Source: Schlesneria sp. (GTDB taxonomy: Bacteria > Planctomycetota > Planctomycetia > Planctomycetales > Planctomycetaceae). Taken from it: a stretch of DNA of 6,100 nucleotides. The notes beneath the pieces were generated by a model. That model had not been told where the DNA came from and searched no databases. It worked only from the letters and a program-made list of their open reading frames with translations. The DNA lies in NCBI GenBank assembly GCA_025353525.1, contig JANXOO010000342.1:1-6100 (forward strand). Reading direction: 5' to 3'. Positions within the stretch are counted from its first letter, which is position 1, and each line of letters opens with the position of its first letter. Below are positions 1 through 5,942 of the stretch, one piece after another. Made by a program: the position numbers and the translations under genes.

Positions 1-25
1 TTTTTTGGCTGTTCAGGCCAAAAAA
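1..25. terminator. 9-bp perfect hairpin just past the 3' end of ssrA, possible terminator
   Basis: Bases 1-9 (TTTTTTGGC) are the exact reverse complement of 17-25 (GCCAAAAAA), leaving a 7-base loop. It begins immediately after the last base of the tmRNA on the minus strand, where a run of six U follows the terminal A. The GC core is only three pairs and the T-tract expected after the stem on the minus strand would lie outside the window, so termination is plausible but not shown. Confidence 0.4.
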
Positions 26-376
26 TGGAGGCGGGGGGAATTGAACCCCCGTCCTGAGATCCCTTGGAAAGAGCATCTACGTGCGTAGTGCGCTGATTAA
101 TGTCATTGCCGAAGGTTCAACGAACGAAACCCGCTGGCAACCAGTGACCCACAAATCTTGCCCCAGGCGTAAGTCACATTGACCAGGGGCCAGCCGGTAT
201 TTACATCTGACCTTCGGACTCCACAGGCGGGGATTCCTCAGTCAGGGCCCCATTTAGGCGGCCAGGGTCAACGGCTTGTTAGCAGTTGTTGTTTGATCAG
301 CTTTTTACGTGGCCCACTGATCAACCACGACACGCAACCCAGACCTCGCATGACCCAGTCGAATCCGGTCGCCCCC
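26..376 (-). ncRNA. ssrA: transfer-messenger RNA (tmRNA, 10Sa RNA)
   Basis: This is the RNA that, with SmpB, rescues ribosomes stalled on damaged mRNA and adds a degradation tag to the unfinished protein. On the minus strand the 5' end reads GGGGGCGACCGGATTCGAC, matching the conserved tmRNA start including GGATTCGAC. The 3' end has a T-arm with 5-bp G/C stem (46-50 with 34-38) around the loop TTCAATT (45-39). The acceptor 5' strand (376-370, GGGGGCG) pairs over all 7 bases with the 3' strand (33-27, CGCCTCC). The third pair is G.U (374 with 29), the alanine identity determinant known from tRNA-Ala and tmRNA. The discriminator is A at 26 and CCA is not encoded. The length of 351 nt is normal for the one-piece form. 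An internal reading frame encodes the tag. Open reading frames crossing this region on either strand are incidental. I found no convincing promoter upstream of 376. Confidence 0.95.
254..283 (-). other. tmRNA tag-peptide reading frame (ANKPLTLAA, stop)
   Basis: Inside ssrA, minus-strand codons from 283 down to 257 read GCT AAC AAG CCG TTG ACC CTG GCC GCC, followed by TAA at 256-254. The result is ANKPLTLAA. The Ala-Asn start and Leu-Ala-Ala end match the known pattern of tmRNA tags such as the E. coli ANDENYALAA; the terminal LAA is what ClpXP recognises in E. coli. The choice of GCT as the resume codon is inferred from this pattern. The middle is basic/neutral (KPLT) rather than acidic as in E. 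coli. Confidence 0.85.
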
Positions 377-540
377 GAGGTGCCCTTGACGGGCTTTGCA
401 ATTCGTCGAATGATCCGGTCGACATCGCTATCAACCGCGTCATCCGACTTGCCACAATTGGAAACCTAATCCTACTGGTTGTCCCGACCGCGTCAAGCGG
501 CTTTCTTTTCAAGTCACCGGCAGGAAACGGAATACCCCTT

Positions 541-588
541 GCGGAAAAACGGGGACACGGAAAAACGGGAACACGGAAAAACGGGGTC
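541..588. repeat. three tandem copies of a 16-bp unit
   Basis: Units 541-556 (GCGGAAAAACGGGGAC), 557-572 (ACGGAAAAACGGGAAC) and 573-588 (ACGGAAAAACGGGGTC) follow each other with no gap and differ at only one to three positions. They make up the left arm of the palindromic element, so the right arm at 612-628 can pair with any of the three. This suggests local duplication of one arm. Confidence 0.85.
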
Positions 589-628
589 AGGCACCAGGTG
601 GAACTGGAACCTGTCCCCGTTTTTCCGC
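541..628. repeat. REP-like palindromic intergenic repeat
   Basis: Bases 541-557 (GCGGAAAAACGGGGACA) are the exact reverse complement of 612-628, a 17-bp perfect inverted repeat. An alternative hairpin forms with the third tandem unit: 574-595 pairs imperfectly with 606-627, with an inner GGGG-CAGG-CC / GG-CCTG-CCCC core and a loop at about 596-605. The A5-CGGGG ... CCCCG-T5 layout resembles the short REP-like palindromes that occur many times in some bacterial genomes and are moved by RAYT (Y1/IS200-like) transposases. No transposase gene is in the window. The element could also act as a hairpin or terminator in the RNA, but it lies upstream of the promoter of the next gene. Identity as a dispersed family member is inference. 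Confidence 0.7.
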
Positions 629-681
629 CTGTACCTTTGTTACGCGACTGCGGTAAGCGGCATTCCTTCTATGGCGATCCC

Positions 682-712
682 TTGGCATTTGTGGCACCTG
701 GCAGAGTATACT
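682..712 (+). promoter_or_regulatory. sigma70-type promoter candidate for the PSP1/YaaT-like gene
   Basis: A -35 box TTGGCA (682-687, 5 of 6 consensus) and a -10 box TATACT (707-712, 5 of 6) are separated by 19 bases, slightly more than the usual 16-18. The predicted transcription start is near 719, giving a leader of about 55 bases before the ATG at 775. The position fits a promoter for the downstream plus-strand genes. A weaker alternative lies further up: TTGACG at 386-391 and AATGAT at 409-414 with a 17-base spacer, which would give a long leader running through the palindromic repeat. Confidence 0.5.
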
Positions 713-721
713 CCCTGCCAG
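698..721. promoter_or_regulatory. inverted repeat enclosing the -10 box, possible operator
   Basis: CTGGCAG (698-704) and CTGCCAG (715-721) are perfect reverse complements, separated by 10 bases that contain the TATACT -10 box. A dimeric regulator bound here would block RNA polymerase. The symmetry is seen directly; a regulatory role is inference and 7-bp arms can arise by chance. Confidence 0.3.
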
Positions 722-774
722 CCTTCTCGTTGGGGGCTTTGCTTTTCGTACTTCGCCTCGATTCTGAAGGCTCT

Positions 775-1806
775 ATGGATACACCCGTTGAAGATTTATC
801 CTACGTCGTCCGCTACGGCGTCACTCGAATTCTTGGTGAATTCACGGCTCGCGGTTATGGCGGGTTAGCTCGTGGAGCGTCGGTCATTGTACGCAGTGAT
901 CGAGGCCACGAATGGGGAACGATTCTCAGTACGGCGACCGAACAGACTCGAACGTATCTGGGTACCTCCGCTGCTCATGGTCGAATCCTTCGCGTAGTGA
1001 CGTATGAGGACGAGGCCGAACGGGACCGTTCGGCGACGCTCGAAAAAGAAGCATTCGCCGGTTGCCTCGAACTGATTCGTGAGCGCAGCATGCAAATGCA
1101 ATTGATCGATGCCGAACAGGTCATCGGTGGCGAGCGACTGATTTTCTATTATGTTTCCGAGCAACGCGTCGATTTTCGGGATCTTGTCAAAGGATTGGCC
1201 AAGCGATTTCATGTCCGGATCGAGATGCGGCAGATCGGGATCAGGGACGAAGCCAAATTGCTCGCCGATTACGGAGACTGCGGGCAACCGGTTTGCTGCA
1301 ATACGTTTCTGCGCGAGATGCCTCCTGTGTCGATGAAGATGGCAAAGCTGCAGAAGGCGACGCTAGACCCTTCAAAGATCTCGGGACGTTGTGGCAGACT
1401 GAAGTGCTGTCTGCGCTATGAGTACGACACGTACGAAGAAAATCGGCGCGAGATGCCGCCGGTCGGTGCGACGGTCGTCACGAAGCAGGGAACAGGCCGC
1501 GTTGTCGGGCTGGAACTTCTCGCCGAAAAACTGGTTATTCAGTACGAAGGACAGCGGCAGGTGATTACCGATGCGAAGGACGTGCTGACTGTCGTCAGCA
1601 CCAAATCAGCAAAGACCGCACCGGCTGCAGAATCAAAGTCATCAAATGAAGATGGGGCAACAGATCATTCATCGAAATCAAAGCCTCGGCGAGATCAGAA
1701 GCCGCGAGGTGATTCACCGCAGAACCCCCGTCCGCAACGAGAGGAACGCACCAATCAACCCGACGAGCGTCCATCGGACGATCGTCCTGATCCCGATGCG
1801 GGCTGA
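775..1806 (+). CDS. yaaT: PSP1 domain protein, YaaT/RicT family
   Basis: The protein has 343 residues. The family member RicT (YaaT) of B. subtilis is a cytoplasmic protein that works with RicA and RicF, carries Fe-S clusters and promotes RNase Y-dependent mRNA maturation; whether that role holds here is inference. Residues about 7-75 form the N-terminal part with a GASVIVRSDRGHEWG stretch. The PSP1 C-terminal domain follows, with two matching cysteine motifs, C169-GQPV-C174-C175 and C206-GRLK-C211-C212, the family hallmark and likely metal-cluster ligands. Residues 235-272 look like a small beta domain. From about 275 to the end the chain is Lys/Arg/Asp/Pro-rich, low in complexity and probably disordered. 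The ATG at 775 is chosen because GAAGG (766-770) precedes it and the family alignment begins there. The frame stays open upstream into ssrA, but that extension has no family similarity. Neighbours: it is transcribed away from ssrA and lies 6 bases before the VanZ-like gene. The symbol is by family only. Confidence 0.88.
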   Translation: MDTPVEDLSYVVRYGVTRILGEFTARGYGGLARGASVIVRSDRGHEWGTILSTATEQTRTYLGTSAAHGRILRVVTYEDEAERDRSATLEKEAFAGCLELIRERSMQMQLIDAEQVIGGERLIFYYVSEQRVDFRDLVKGLAKRFHVRIEMRQIGIRDEAKLLADYGDCGQPVCCNTFLREMPPVSMKMAKLQKATLDPSKISGRCGRLKCCLRYEYDTYEENRREMPPVGATVVTKQGTGRVVGLELLAEKLVIQYEGQRQVITDAKDVLTVVSTKSAKTAPAAESKSSNEDGATDHSSKSKPRRDQKPRGDSPQNPRPQREERTNQPDERPSDDRPDPDAG

Positions 1807-1812
1807 TCACTG

Positions 1813-2271
1813 ATGGCCAAAAGTCTCACCTCGGTCCGAACGGTTTCGGGTCAACGAACGTCCACCGCGACGATCATTGTCGCCGTGCTTTTGGTGGTCT
1901 ATTGGCTACTATTGTTCTGCGGGACGCACATCCGTATCCCCAAGGGGATGTTACCTGGTCAATCCGACAAACTGATTCACTTTGCGGCGTACGCCGTTTT
2001 GGGCACGTTGCTCATGTCATTGCGAGCCACGAGGGGTGTTTATCCCTGGTACAGCGTCTATGCTCGCTGGTTTGTTTTGTCCGGTTACGGAGCGTTCGAC
2101 GAACTGACGCAATTGCTCGTCAATCGAAATGCTGATGTCCTGGATTGGCTGGCGGATAACGTCGGTGCTGCGGTGGGACTCGGTTTTGTAACGTTGATAC
2201 TGTGGCTGTTCCGCAAGTCGGTGAGATCTCCGTCCCCGGATTCGCCTTCCGCCGGATCTGCGCAAGACTGA
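1813..2271 (+). CDS. VanZ-like membrane protein
   Basis: This is a 152-residue integral membrane protein with the VanZ-like signature: K53-x-x-H56-F57-x-x-Y60, then FDELTQ (D96, E97, Q100), R105, D111 and N116-V-G. Membrane segments are likely at about 19-38, 53-71, 83-97 and 113-134, the usual four-helix layout. The C-terminus is a short Ser/Pro-rich cytoplasmic-type tail. VanZ in enterococci gives low-level teicoplanin resistance by an unclear mechanism, but most chromosomal VanZ-like proteins have no assigned function and no resistance role is implied here. The gene starts 6 bases after the stop of the PSP1 gene and has no recognisable Shine-Dalgarno sequence, so translation may be coupled to the upstream gene. 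No van genes are present. Confidence 0.85.
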   Translation: MAKSLTSVRTVSGQRTSTATIIVAVLLVVYWLLLFCGTHIRIPKGMLPGQSDKLIHFAAYAVLGTLLMSLRATRGVYPWYSVYARWFVLSGYGAFDELTQLLVNRNADVLDWLADNVGAAVGLGFVTLILWLFRKSVRSPSPDSPSAGSAQD

Positions 2272-2431
2272 TGCCGGATGCCGGGAGACGTGGCCTCAAA
2301 ACGGGGTCGACGGACTTGATGCGAAAAAGATTTTGGCAGTCGTGCTCCTCGAAACCGGTTCCAGAAGCTATCCTGCCGACATTGCGTTCGGTTTACGTCA
2401 CCTGTGATTTTCCAGCACAAGGCACCTGTCT
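2272..2431. other. intergenic spacer before the NYN gene
   Basis: This 160-base gap has no convincing gene, hairpin terminator or strong promoter. A weak promoter-like pair exists (TTGCGT at 2382-2387 and TGTGAT at 2403-2408, spacer only 15). An 11-base match to the palindromic repeat (AAAACGGGGTC at 2298-2308) stands alone without its opposite arm. The gap is long enough for the NYN gene to have its own promoter. Confidence 0.4.
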
Positions 2432-3223
2432 ATGTCTGATGAGCCTCTGATTGCAGTATTTGTGGATTTTGAGAACCTGGCGATCGGTGTACGGCACATG
2501 AAATCGGGGTCATTCCAGATCCAGTTGATCCTGAAGCGATTGCTGGAAAAGGGGCGGATCGTCCACAAGCGAGCCTATTGCGACTGGAGCAATTACCGTG
2601 ATGCGGTTCGCGAGTTTCATTCGCAGGGAATCGAACTGATCGATATCCCGCAGAGTAAAATGAGCGGCAAAAACAGCGCGGATATCCGGATGGTCGTGGA
2701 TGCAATCGACCTGTGCTATGCCAAACAACACATTGATGTGTTTGCCCTGATTTCGGGTGACAGCGATTTTTCTCCGCTGGTTTCCAAGCTGAAAGAGAAC
2801 AACAAACGGGTTCTCGGTTGCGGTGTCAAAAGCTCGACATCAGATCTCCTGATCGCCAACTGTGATGAGTTTATTTATTACGACGACCTGATCCGGGTCG
2901 CTCAAAAACCGGCTGTTGTTCCCAAGGCAGGGGCCAAAAAAGAAGACAAGAAACAGGAAGCGTTCGACCGGTTGCTCGAAGTTTTGAATTCGCTGGAACT
3001 GGACTACGACCCTCCAATCTGGGGATCGATGCTTAAACAGGCGATCAAACGCGTTCATCCCGGCTTCAACGAAGGATATTACGGTTACGGGACATTCTCG
3101 GACCTGTTACACGACATTCAGGACGCCGGGCTGATCGAACTCGACTTCGACGAAAAACGTGGCAACTACAAGATCTGCACGAAAAAAACAGTCAAAAAGA
3201 AAGCACCGCAGGTTGGTCCGTGA
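2432..3223 (+). CDS. NYN domain (PIN-like, LabA/DUF88) protein with C-terminal OST-HTH-like region
   Basis: The protein has 263 residues. Residues about 5-155 form an NYN domain, a PIN-like fold that in characterised members is a metal-dependent ribonuclease. The expected acidic positions are visible: D12 in FVDFENL, D84 in [14 protein letters not shown], and D110 and D112 in [12 protein letters not shown]. The region 173-248 (from [14 protein letters not shown] through [20 protein letters not shown] to GNYKI) resembles an OST-HTH/LOTUS winged-helix domain, a known RNA-binding or partner-binding module. A Lys-rich tail ends the chain (KKTVKKK). A cytoplasmic RNA-processing role is inferred; substrate unknown. 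The start ATG has a weak AAGG (2419-2422) nine bases upstream and the domain begins within ten residues. A run of seven A at 3182-3188 codes for part of the tail. Next is ltaE after 52 bases, probably cotranscribed. Confidence 0.88.
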   Translation: MSDEPLIAVFVDFENLAIGVRHMKSGSFQIQLILKRLLEKGRIVHKRAYCDWSNYRDAVREFHSQGIELIDIPQSKMSGKNSADIRMVVDAIDLCYAKQHIDVFALISGDSDFSPLVSKLKENNKRVLGCGVKSSTSDLLIANCDEFIYYDDLIRVAQKPAVVPKAGAKKEDKKQEAFDRLLEVLNSLELDYDPPIWGSMLKQAIKRVHPGFNEGYYGYGTFSDLLHDIQDAGLIELDFDEKRGNYKICTKKTVKKKAPQVGP

Positions 3224-3275
3224 CATCGCACTTCCAGAACGTCCCTGGTATCCCGACAAGAGGAACATTTCGTTC

Positions 3276-4343
3276 ATGACTATCATCGACCTTCGCAGCG
3301 ATACTGTCACGAAACCGACGGCAGCGATGCGAACAGCGATTGCGAATGCCGAAGTCGGAGACGACATGACGGGCGAGGACCCGACCGTCAATCGTCTTGA
3401 ACGCATGGTCGCCGAACTGGTCGGCAAGGAAGCCGCGGTTTATAACTGTTCAGGGACCCAGTCGAACCAGATGGCCATTCGCGCCCACTGCCAGCAGGGT
3501 GATGAAATCCTGATCGACGAGACCGGCCACATCGTGAACTACGAAGCGGGGGCTGCCGCTGCGTTGAGTGGCGTTTCGGCGCGCTGCTTGCGTGGTCGGG
3601 GTGGAATGCTGGATGTCACCGATCTCGAAGGGATGATTCGTCCTGGTAACCAGCACAGTTGTATCACGCGTCTCGTCTGCGTCGAAAACACCACGAATCA
3701 TGGTGGCGGACGTGTCTGGCCGTTGGCACAAATGGTGCGAGTCGGCGAATGGGCTCGGGAACACAAACTCAAGGTTCATGTCGACGGAGCACGGTTGTTT
3801 AATGCCGTGGTTTCCGGCGGGTACAGTGCACTCGACTTTGTCAGTCATGCCGATTCGGTCTCGATTTGCTTTTCCAAGGGGCTCGGCTGCCCGATGGGAT
3901 CGATTCTTGCAGGTGATACAGCCACAATTCAACGAGCGCGGAGAGCTCGAAAAGTATTCGGCGGAGCTTTGCGGCAAGCCGGTATGATGGCCGCAAGCGC
4001 CATTTACGCACTCGAACATCACGTGGAACGACTGAAGATTGACCACGACAATGCGTGCGCGTTTGCTCGGGCCATTTCGGGCATCGAGGGAATTCATGTG
4101 AACCTTGCCGAGGTCGAATCGAACCTTGTCTTTTTCGAGATCGACGCCGGATTGGGAACTTCGTCGCAGTTGTCCACTCAATTGACGGAACGTGGAGTCA
4201 GAATGTATCCGTTCGGCCAACAGCGATTGCGCGCTTGCACGCATCTGGATGTCACAACGTCCGACGTGCTGCGGGCAGCAGACACGATTCGGGAATGCCT
4301 TGCACTCGGAGTCAATGATTCTGTCGCGGGTGAACAATACTGA
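3276..4343 (+). CDS. ltaE: low-specificity L-threonine aldolase
   Basis: This 355-residue PLP enzyme (fold type I, cytoplasmic) cleaves L-threonine or L-allo-threonine to glycine and acetaldehyde. Family landmarks are in order: [12 protein letters not shown] at residues 4-15; [14 protein letters not shown] at 29-42; [12 protein letters not shown] at 57-68, the phosphate-binding region; H85, expected to stack on the PLP ring; ENTTNHGGG at 137-145; [10 protein letters not shown] at 168-177, with D170 likely binding the PLP nitrogen; and [14 protein letters not shown] at 196-209, where K201 is the Schiff-base lysine. [10 protein letters not shown] near 317-326 should supply the carboxylate-binding arginine. 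Length is close to the usual 335-355. The frame runs 39 codons further upstream into the NYN gene, but the family starts at the ATG at 3276, which is preceded by AAGAGGA (3258-3264). All key residues are intact. It is the last plus-strand gene and converges on the kinase. Confidence 0.94.
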   Translation: MTIIDLRSDTVTKPTAAMRTAIANAEVGDDMTGEDPTVNRLERMVAELVGKEAAVYNCSGTQSNQMAIRAHCQQGDEILIDETGHIVNYEAGAAAALSGVSARCLRGRGGMLDVTDLEGMIRPGNQHSCITRLVCVENTTNHGGGRVWPLAQMVRVGEWAREHKLKVHVDGARLFNAVVSGGYSALDFVSHADSVSICFSKGLGCPMGSILAGDTATIQRARRARKVFGGALRQAGMMAASAIYALEHHVERLKIDHDNACAFARAISGIEGIHVNLAEVESNLVFFEIDAGLGTSSQLSTQLTERGVRMYPFGQQRLRACTHLDVTTSDVLRAADTIRECLALGVNDSVAGEQY

Positions 4344-4378
4344 CGTGCATCGGGACGCGGTACCTCGCAAAAAGTATC

Positions 4379-4396
4379 CCGGGTTGCAGCAACCGG
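4379..4396. other. inverted repeat between convergent genes
   Basis: CCGGGTTGC (4379-4387) and GCAACCGG (4389-4396) are complementary over eight bases with one bulged G and a single central base. A second copy of GCAACCGGA at 4416-4424 (first at 4389-4397) could pair with the same left arm using a larger loop. It sits between the ltaE stop and the kinase stop, where a terminator is expected, but no T-tract follows on either strand, so I do not call it one. Confidence 0.3.
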
Positions 4397-4452
4397 ATTG
4401 TGAACTGGGCTGAGTGCAACCGGAATGAATGCAATTGCGTGAATTGACTCGA

Positions 4453-5769
4453 CTATGCGCTTTCGGGATCAGAATCGGCGCCTTCGAGATAAACCGAAAA
4501 TGTTGTCCCTTTCGGCGATGTTTCGGTCAGTTCAATACGACCACCGTTTTGTTCGACGATATTGCGGCTGACGAACAGGCCCAGGCCAGTTCCTGTTGTT
4601 TTGGTCGTCACGTACGGCTGGAAGATCCGGCTTTGCAGATGTTCGGGAATCCCCTGTCCGTCGTCGCGCACATCGATTCGTAGCCAGAAGTCTTCGCGCG
4701 AAGTCCGAATTTCGATGGTCCCCCCTTCTTCGGTGGCGTCCATTGCATTCAGAATCAGGTTCAGGAAGACCTGGACCAGTTGATCGTGAACGATCATGAG
4801 CATCGGTACTTTTTCCGCGTACTGCGTGACGATCTGCTTTCCTTTTTTTCGCTTGTAATACTTGGCGATATTCAGCGCCGCATCAATCATCGCGTGAATG
4901 TCGCAACGCGTTTGCTCGTTGACGGCAGGTCGGCTGAAATCGACAAGTTCCCTGAGTGTTCGCTGGATGCGGCGTAACTGGTCGTCAACGAGTGACAGTT
5001 TCTCGCGCGTTTCGCCTTCGATGTTCCGGCGATTCAACAATTGGACCAGAGAGCTGATTGCGGCCAGAGGATTTCCGACTTCATGTGCGATCCCGGCCGC
5101 CAGCAGGCCGAACGCCGCTTGCTTTTCCTGCTGGACGAGCATTGCTTGCGATTCCTGCAACTGCCGGGTTCGTTCGGCAATCCTGTGTTCGAGCAGCGAC
5201 TGGTTTTGCTGCAGCTTGCCGTTCAAATCGCGCAGCCGTACGCTGGCCCACTTCAACAATCCCGACAATGACACGCAGGCCCAGGTGACCCAGCCGATAA
5301 AGATCGGCATCAGGATCAGTGCCGAGATTTCGTCTCGGGTCGCGATTTGTCGAGTCAGCGCGAGCGTCATATAGCTGATTGAATGGACGCCGAAAGTGAC
5401 CCAGGTGATGAGCGGTGCATACCGAATCGCGCACACCAGCAGCGACAGAAAATAATAAAACCGGAACGGACTGAGCAGCCCCGCATCAAAATGGCAAAGG
5501 AGCCCGATGAACAATGCTTCCATGCACGAAATGAACAATGGCCAATCACTGAGGAAGACGCGACCGCGCAGTGACCAGACGGTATCCAGTAATGCGTACA
5601 CCGCACCGAGCAGCAGAATCGCATTCAGGATTCCGCGATTCGGTCCTTCGCCGATCAGATTGACCAGCATATATCCGACACAAATCCCGAACCAGCGTAT
5701 GCGGACGGTAATCGCCTGGGTCGCTAATCCCCAATCGAAATCGTCAAACTGCCGCTCGTTATCTGACAT
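4453..5769 (-). CDS. membrane sensor histidine kinase
   Basis: The protein has 438 residues. The N-terminal part (26-172) is hydrophobic with five or six predicted membrane helices, roughly 26-42, 47-66, 76-93, 102-118, 120-138 and 150-170; there is no obvious extracytoplasmic sensor domain, so the signal is probably sensed within the membrane. Residues 174-222 form a likely coiled-coil linker. A HisKA domain follows with the H box GIAHEVGNPLAAISS, putting the phosphoacceptor at H229. The HATPase_c domain has the N box (N337, N341 in FLNLILNAMDA), G1 DDGQGIP (369-375), F box IFQPYVTTK and G2 GTGLGLF (393-399). All catalytic boxes are intact. The type resembles NtrB-like kinases, which often pair with sigma54-dependent regulators. 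No response regulator is in the window, so the partner is unknown. The ATG at 5769 lacks a clear Shine-Dalgarno sequence, so the exact start is less sure than the gene. Confidence 0.92.
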   Translation of the reverse strand: MSDNERQFDDFDWGLATQAITVRIRWFGICVGYMLVNLIGEGPNRGILNAILLLGAVYALLDTVWSLRGRVFLSDWPLFISCMEALFIGLLCHFDAGLLSPFRFYYFLSLLVCAIRYAPLITWVTFGVHSISYMTLALTRQIATRDEISALILMPIFIGWVTWACVSLSGLLKWASVRLRDLNGKLQQNQSLLEHRIAERTRQLQESQAMLVQQEKQAAFGLLAAGIAHEVGNPLAAISSLVQLLNRRNIEGETREKLSLVDDQLRRIQRTLRELVDFSRPAVNEQTRCDIHAMIDAALNIAKYYKRKKGKQIVTQYAEKVPMLMIVHDQLVQVFLNLILNAMDATEEGGTIEIRTSREDFWLRIDVRDDGQGIPEHLQSRIFQPYVTTKTTGTGLGLFVSRNIVEQNGGRIELTETSPKGTTFSVYLEGADSDPESA

Positions 5770-5829
5770 ACGTTGTTGCTTGCGATAAGTCCGTGATGAG
5801 CGACTTGCGATCGCGATGTTTCTCGTTGT

Positions 5830-5864
5830 CAGGCGACCAGCAGGAAAGGAAATATCGGTCGCTG
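5830..5864. other. inverted repeat in the kinase leader
   Basis: CAGGCGACC (5830-5838) pairs with GGTCGCTG (5857-5864) over eight bases with one bulged G and an 18-base loop. It lies about 60-95 bases upstream of the kinase start and touches the end of the glgB terminator hairpin. It could be a regulator site or leader hairpin, or chance. I found no convincing kinase promoter here; CTGACA (minus strand, 5832-5827) resembles a -35 box but lacks a matching -10. Confidence 0.2.
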
Positions 5865-5915
5865 AAAAAGGGGCACAGACACCGCGAAGTGCGGGAGTGA
5901 GTGGCCATTTTTTAG
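5862..5915 (-). terminator. long hairpin with A/T tracts, probable glgB terminator
   Basis: The left arm 5862-5885 and right arm 5891-5915 are complementary at about 18 of 24 positions with one gap, with a perfect CCGC/GCGG tip (5882-5885, 5891-5894) around the loop GAAGT. On the minus strand it begins 28 bases after the glgB stop, is preceded by six A and ends in CCCCTTTTT (5873-5865), as expected of a rho-independent terminator. The A and T tracts on both sides mean it could work in both directions. Its A5-GGGG ... CAGACACC arm also resembles the palindromic repeat at 541-628. Confidence 0.55.
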
Positions 5916-5942
5916 ACGGTCAATTGTCCACTGCCTGTCGTC

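Larger units (their letters stand above)
377..774. other. divergent intergenic region between ssrA and the PSP1 gene
   Basis: About 400 bases with no supported protein gene. It must hold the ssrA promoter (not recognised) and the promoter for the plus-strand genes (682-712). Bases 541-628 are the palindromic repeat. The stretch 415-540 shows nothing I can assign. The open frames crossing this region have no recognisable protein similarity and are judged incidental. Confidence 0.6.

Noticed and set aside
405..434. Possible minus-strand ssrA promoter (TTGATA at 434-429)
   Set aside because: The -35-like box has no acceptable -10 at 16-18 bases; the nearest, GATCAT, is only 13 bases away.
179..512. 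Short open frames on both strands at 179-469 and 321-512
   Set aside because: They lie largely inside or next to the tmRNA gene, have no recognisable domain and no ribosome-binding site.
286..774. N-terminal extension of the PSP1 gene to the ATG at 286
   Set aside because: The frame is open by chance through part of ssrA and the repeat; the extension has no family similarity, and a Shine-Dalgarno sequence and the family start point to 775.
2298..2308. AAAACGGGGTC matching part of the palindromic repeat
   Set aside because: Only 11 bases, with no opposite arm nearby; chance match cannot be excluded.
3159..3275. Upstream start for ltaE at 3159, overlapping the NYN gene
   Set aside because: The extension is Lys/Arg-rich because it reads the NYN tail out of frame; threonine aldolases begin near the sequence at 3276.
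3450..4370. 306-codon open frame on the minus strand
   Set aside because: It is antisense to ltaE, has no recognisable domain and follows the codon structure of the sense gene.
4898..5374. 158-codon plus-strand open frame opposite the kinase
   Set aside because: Ser/Arg/Cys-rich composition typical of an antisense shadow of a GC-rich gene.
5807..5814. GCGATCGC palindrome upstream of the kinase
   Set aside because: A single 8-base site is expected by chance and there is no sign of the dense repetition seen with HIP1-type motifs.
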